Positions 16,346-18,504 of a stretch of 18,504 nucleotides of DNA are shown here, piece after piece; within the stretch, counting starts at the first letter, position 1, and the number at the start of each line of letters is the position of its first letter. The position numbers and the translations under genes are program-made. The notes below the pieces were generated by a model. The model saw only the letters and a program-made list of their open reading frames with translations, had not been told where the DNA came from and did no database searches. Source of the stretch: Desulfobulbaceae bacterium. GTDB lineage: Bacteria; Desulfobacterota; Desulfobulbia; Desulfobulbales; Desulfocapsaceae. The stretch spans positions 1 to 18,504 of the forward strand of contig JAHEMX010000010.1 of assembly GCA_024643445.1 (NCBI GenBank). Direction: 5' to 3'.

Positions 16346-16357
16346 GGAGGAAAAAAG

Positions 16358-17359
16358 ATGAAACGGATTTTTTTCATGCTGCTTGTGCTTTTTTTAGAAG
16401 CAGTTCTATTATCAGCGGCTTATGCGGCAGAATATCCGGAGAAGGATCTGCAGGGCGTTATTATGTGGGGTGCGGGCGGCGCTACCGATAACGTTGCCCG
16501 GGCCATAACCCCCAACGTGGAACCTTTTCTCAAAAAACAAATTATACTCATCAATAAGCCGGGTGGAACCGGTGCGATTTCAACCCAATACGTGTTCAGT
16601 CAACCGGCAGATGGCTACACGCTTCTGATCGGGGCGGAAAACCCTCAGGTACACCGGATTCTTCAACTTTCTGATATCGACTACAAGGATTTCTATCCGA
16701 TCAACATCCTCGGGCGCGGCGTTGGGGTGATTGTTGCGAATAATGATACCCCCTGGAAATCATTTAAAGATCTGGTTGAAGATGCCAAGAAACGTCCGGG
16801 AGAGATCAAAATGGGCTCAACCGGTCCCGGTGGGCTGCCTTATACGGTTGGAGCCATGATAAAAACAGTAACGGATTTTGACGTTACCGCGGTGCCGTTC
16901 AAGGGGGAAGGACCGGGTGTTACCGCACTGCTGGGAGGGCATGTCGACTTTATGCCGGTCGGTATTACCGCCGCGCGTGAACATATAAGGGCCGGCAGGG
17001 TAAAGGCCCTGGCCCTCGTCTCCGCCACACCAATTACCGGGTCGGAAGAAATTCCTCTGATAACCAAGGATTATCCGGATTTTGAACGATATCTGCCCTG
17101 GGGCCCTTTTTATGGTGTATGGTGTAAAAAAGATGTTCCAGATGAAATAAAAATGAAACTTGTGGCGGCCTTCAAAGAAGGTGCATCACAGCCGCAGTTC
17201 CAGAAATTTTTAAATGATTTTGATACAGTACCGATGAACATCAGCGGTGAAGAGGCTGATGCATTTCTGAAAAAATGGCAGTCTGTTACCAACTGGATGT
17301 ACGAATATGCCGGTGCGACGAAGGTGTCTCCGGCTGAATTCGGCATTCCCAAACCGTAG
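16358..17359 (+). CDS. tctC: Tripartite tricarboxylate transporter substrate-binding protein, TctC/Bug family
   Basis: This 333-residue periplasmic binding protein of the Bug family feeds a TctAB permease. A signal peptide (about residues 1-23) ends at AYA/AEYPEK. The mature N-terminal stretch with IMWGAGGATDNVARAI near 35-50 matches the family's P-loop-like ligand segment, followed by NKPGGTGAISTQYV (about 66-79), ADGYTLL (about 84-90) and ALLGGHVDFMPVG (about 190-202). Bug proteins bind citrate, other di- and tricarboxylates, and various small acids; the ligand here is not predictable. The ribosome site AAGGAGG lies eight bases before the ATG. It leads the tctCBA operon, and a strong hairpin follows its stop, separating it from tctB. 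Confidence 0.93.
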   Translation: MKRIFFMLLVLFLEAVLLSAAYAAEYPEKDLQGVIMWGAGGATDNVARAITPNVEPFLKKQIILINKPGGTGAISTQYVFSQPADGYTLLIGAENPQVHRILQLSDIDYKDFYPINILGRGVGVIVANNDTPWKSFKDLVEDAKKRPGEIKMGSTGPGGLPYTVGAMIKTVTDFDVTAVPFKGEGPGVTALLGGHVDFMPVGITAAREHIRAGRVKALALVSATPITGSEEIPLITKDYPDFERYLPWGPFYGVWCKKDVPDEIKMKLVAAFKEGASQPQFQKFLNDFDTVPMNISGEEADAFLKKWQSVTNWMYEYAGATKVSPAEFGIPKP

Positions 17360-17379
17360 ATTACAGCCCCGGAACTGAA

Positions 17380-17413
17380 GACAGCCTCTCTGTTATTCTG
17401 CAGAGAGGCTGTC
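17380..17413 (+). repeat. Strong stem-loop between tctC and tctB
   Basis: A perfect 13-bp inverted repeat (17380-17392 and 17401-17413) encloses an 8-base loop. It lies 21 bases after the tctC stop and ends 13 bases before the tctB start. No T-run follows, so it is unlikely to be a complete terminator. It may protect the tctC message from 3' decay or reduce tctB expression. The parallel position to the hairpin after dctP is notable. Confidence 0.65.
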
Positions 17414-17426
17414 GATACCAGCGACG

Positions 17427-17897
17427 ATGAAAGAAGAGAGAAAATTGCGTGCAGGAGAAAATGTTTTCAGCTGGCTGCTGCTGCTGTTCAGCCTGTTCGT
17501 TCTGGTTCAGGCTTATCTGATATCGGGTTTTTCTTCAATCAGTTCGGCAGGTACCTTCCCCATGGGGGCCTCTGCCGTCATGGTTATTGCCATGGTGTTC
17601 ATCCTTTTTGACAGTTTTAAAGGCAAAAAGATGATTACCGGTGGTTTTAAAAATGAGTTGCGACAGGCAGCCAAATTCGTTTTACCCAACGTCTTTCTCA
17701 TCTACTCGCTGATTGTCATCGTTTACATGATTCTTATCGAGCCCATGCATTTCCTGCCAAGTTCATTTGTCTTTCTGCTTGTATCCATGATCTATCTCAA
17801 GGGGAGTAATATTTTAAAATCATTGGTTATTAGTGTGATCTCCCTGGGCTTTATTTATTTGATATTTCAATATTTTTTCAGGGTAGTCCTGCCCTGA
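17427..17897 (+). CDS. tctB: Tripartite tricarboxylate transporter small membrane subunit, TctB family
   Basis: This is a 156-residue small membrane subunit with four to five hydrophobic segments: about residues 13-32, 45-65, 86-110 and two between 113 and 155. The N-terminal charged stretch ending RAGE just before the first helix is typical of TctB (DUF1468). It forms the membrane complex with TctA. There is no clear ribosome site before the ATG at 17427; the hairpin after tctC ends 13 bases upstream, so the hairpin may influence its translation. tctA begins 19 bases after its stop. Confidence 0.88.
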   Translation: MKEERKLRAGENVFSWLLLLFSLFVLVQAYLISGFSSISSAGTFPMGASAVMVIAMVFILFDSFKGKKMITGGFKNELRQAAKFVLPNVFLIYSLIVIVYMILIEPMHFLPSSFVFLLVSMIYLKGSNILKSLVISVISLGFIYLIFQYFFRVVLP

Positions 17898-17916
17898 TGC
17901 AGCAGGTGGTGTCGTG

Positions 17917-18504
17917 ATGGAATCAACTCTTTCATACTTTTTCATGGCATGGCTCGATCCCTCACTTCTTCTGCTTACCGCCGCCGGTACCTTTGCCGGC
18001 ATCTATGTAGGAGCCATCCCGGGTCTGTCCGTGACGATGGCGGTATCAATATTGATTTCGTTCACCTTTTCCTGGGATGTAAACGACGCCCTTGCCCTGA
18101 TGGTCGGTGTCTATTGCGGCGGGGTGTATGGCGGGTCCCGTACCGCAATATTGCTTAACATACCGGGCGCGCCGGCTGCCATTGCCACGGCCTTTGACGG
18201 TTTTCCGCTGGCTCAGAGGGGAGAGGCCGGCCGGGCCATCGGTGTCAGCACCATTGTCTCGGTCATGGGCGGGTTCATCGGTGTTGCGGTCCTTGCCCTG
18301 GCGGCACCGAAAGTTGCGGAGTTCGCACTAAAGTTTGCCCCGAGGGATTATCTGCTCCTGGCCATTATGGGCTTGCTTCTCGTCGGAAGTCTATCGGGAG
18401 AGTCGATGGCGAAAGGGATTTTTGCAGGAGCCTTTGGCGTGATCCTGGGTTTGGTGGGAATGGATCCATTGACGGCAGAAGGCCGCTTTACGTTCGGTAC
18501 GGTT
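17917..18504 (+). CDS. tctA: Tripartite tricarboxylate transporter large permease, TctA family (cut at right edge)
   Basis: The first 196 residues of the TctA permease (about 500 residues in the family) are present; the rest lies beyond the window. Signature segments are clear: GTFAGIYVGAIPGLSVTMAVSI at about 24-45, the family's conserved first motif, then GVYCGGVYGGSRTAILLNIPGAPAA near 68-92 and FDGFPLAQRGEAGRAIG near 97-113. It is the transport channel, working with TctB and fed by TctC. ATG at 17917 is preceded by a GTG at 17914 and a modest AGGTGG. The frame is intact to the edge. Confidence 0.93.
   Translation, partial: MESTLSYFFMAWLDPSLLLLTAAGTFAGIYVGAIPGLSVTMAVSILISFTFSWDVNDALALMVGVYCGGVYGGSRTAILLNIPGAPAAIATAFDGFPLAQRGEAGRAIGVSTIVSVMGGFIGVAVLALAAPKVAEFALKFAPRDYLLLAIMGLLLVGSLSGESMAKGIFAGAFGVILGLVGMDPLTAEGRFTFGTV

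Larger units (their letters stand above)
15610..16357. other. 748-base region before tctC without a confirmed gene
   Basis: I see no credible gene apart from a tiny open frame at the right end. It starts with ATCTGACCAAGT (15612-15623), identical to the inner 12 bases of one arm of the inverted repeat before the GntR gene. A weak terminator-like structure follows at 15708-15751. The tctC promoter is at 15987-16015. The leader from about 16022 to tctC would be some 335 bases, unusually long, with a small hairpin TTGAC/GTCAA at 16060-16074. Long leaders often carry regulation. I recognise no known riboswitch in it. Confidence 0.4.

Noticed and set aside
1..18504. CRISPR arrays, tRNA or rRNA genes, insertion sequences
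   Set aside because: No repeat-spacer pattern, tRNA- or rRNA-like segment, transposase or terminal repeat was seen on either strand.

Overview
The window looks like chromosomal DNA of a Gram-negative bacterium. A long AsmA-type envelope protein implies an outer membrane, and two binding-protein-dependent carboxylate transporters imply a periplasm. The gene mix, moderate GC and strong AGGAGG ribosome sites would fit an anaerobic Desulfobacterota-like or other proteobacterial organism. That placement is inferred from gene style only; no rRNA, tRNA or phylogenetic marker is present.

Layout. Bases 1-359 hold no recognisable gene. A 1220-residue AsmA/YhdP-like protein (360-4022) ends at a terminator-like hairpin. 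From about 4090 the content is catabolic: a complete TRAP transporter operon dctP-dctQ-dctM (4238-7143); a convergent HMG-CoA-lyase-like gene on the minus strand (7253-8176); a divergently placed CoA-acylating aldehyde dehydrogenase of the SauS type (8520-9923); a ThDP-dependent acetolactate-synthase-like enzyme (10057-11808); a GntR/FCD regulator (11897-12598); a short-chain dehydrogenase with an altered active site (12753-13538); an IclR regulator starting at TTG (13847-14638); a canonical short-chain dehydrogenase (14869-15609); a 748-base non-coding stretch; and a tripartite tricarboxylate transporter tctC-tctB-tctA (16358 to the right edge, tctA cut off).

How it may work together (inference). 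Two unrelated high-affinity systems import small organic acids. The dehydrogenases, the ThDP enzyme, the acylating aldehyde dehydrogenase and the HMGL-like lyase could then turn a hydroxy or oxo acid into acyl-CoA: oxidation, ThDP-dependent C-C cleavage to an aldehyde, then oxidation to the thioester, with the lyase splitting a branched hydroxyacyl-CoA. The substrate cannot be read from the sequence. Sulfonate chemistry is suggested only by the SauS-like enzyme, and no xsc, suyAB, islA or comDE partner is in the window.

The most interesting signals are regulatory. The dctP, iclR and tctC upstream regions share the -10 sequence TATCCTA, with whole or half copies of one palindrome (AAGAACGTTGTTCTT at dctP) at exactly the same distance from it. 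This suggests one IclR regulon spanning both transporters. A 17-bp inverted repeat sits directly before the GntR gene, and 12 bases of one arm recur after the second dehydrogenase. Both transporter operons carry a hairpin between the binding-protein gene and the membrane-subunit genes.
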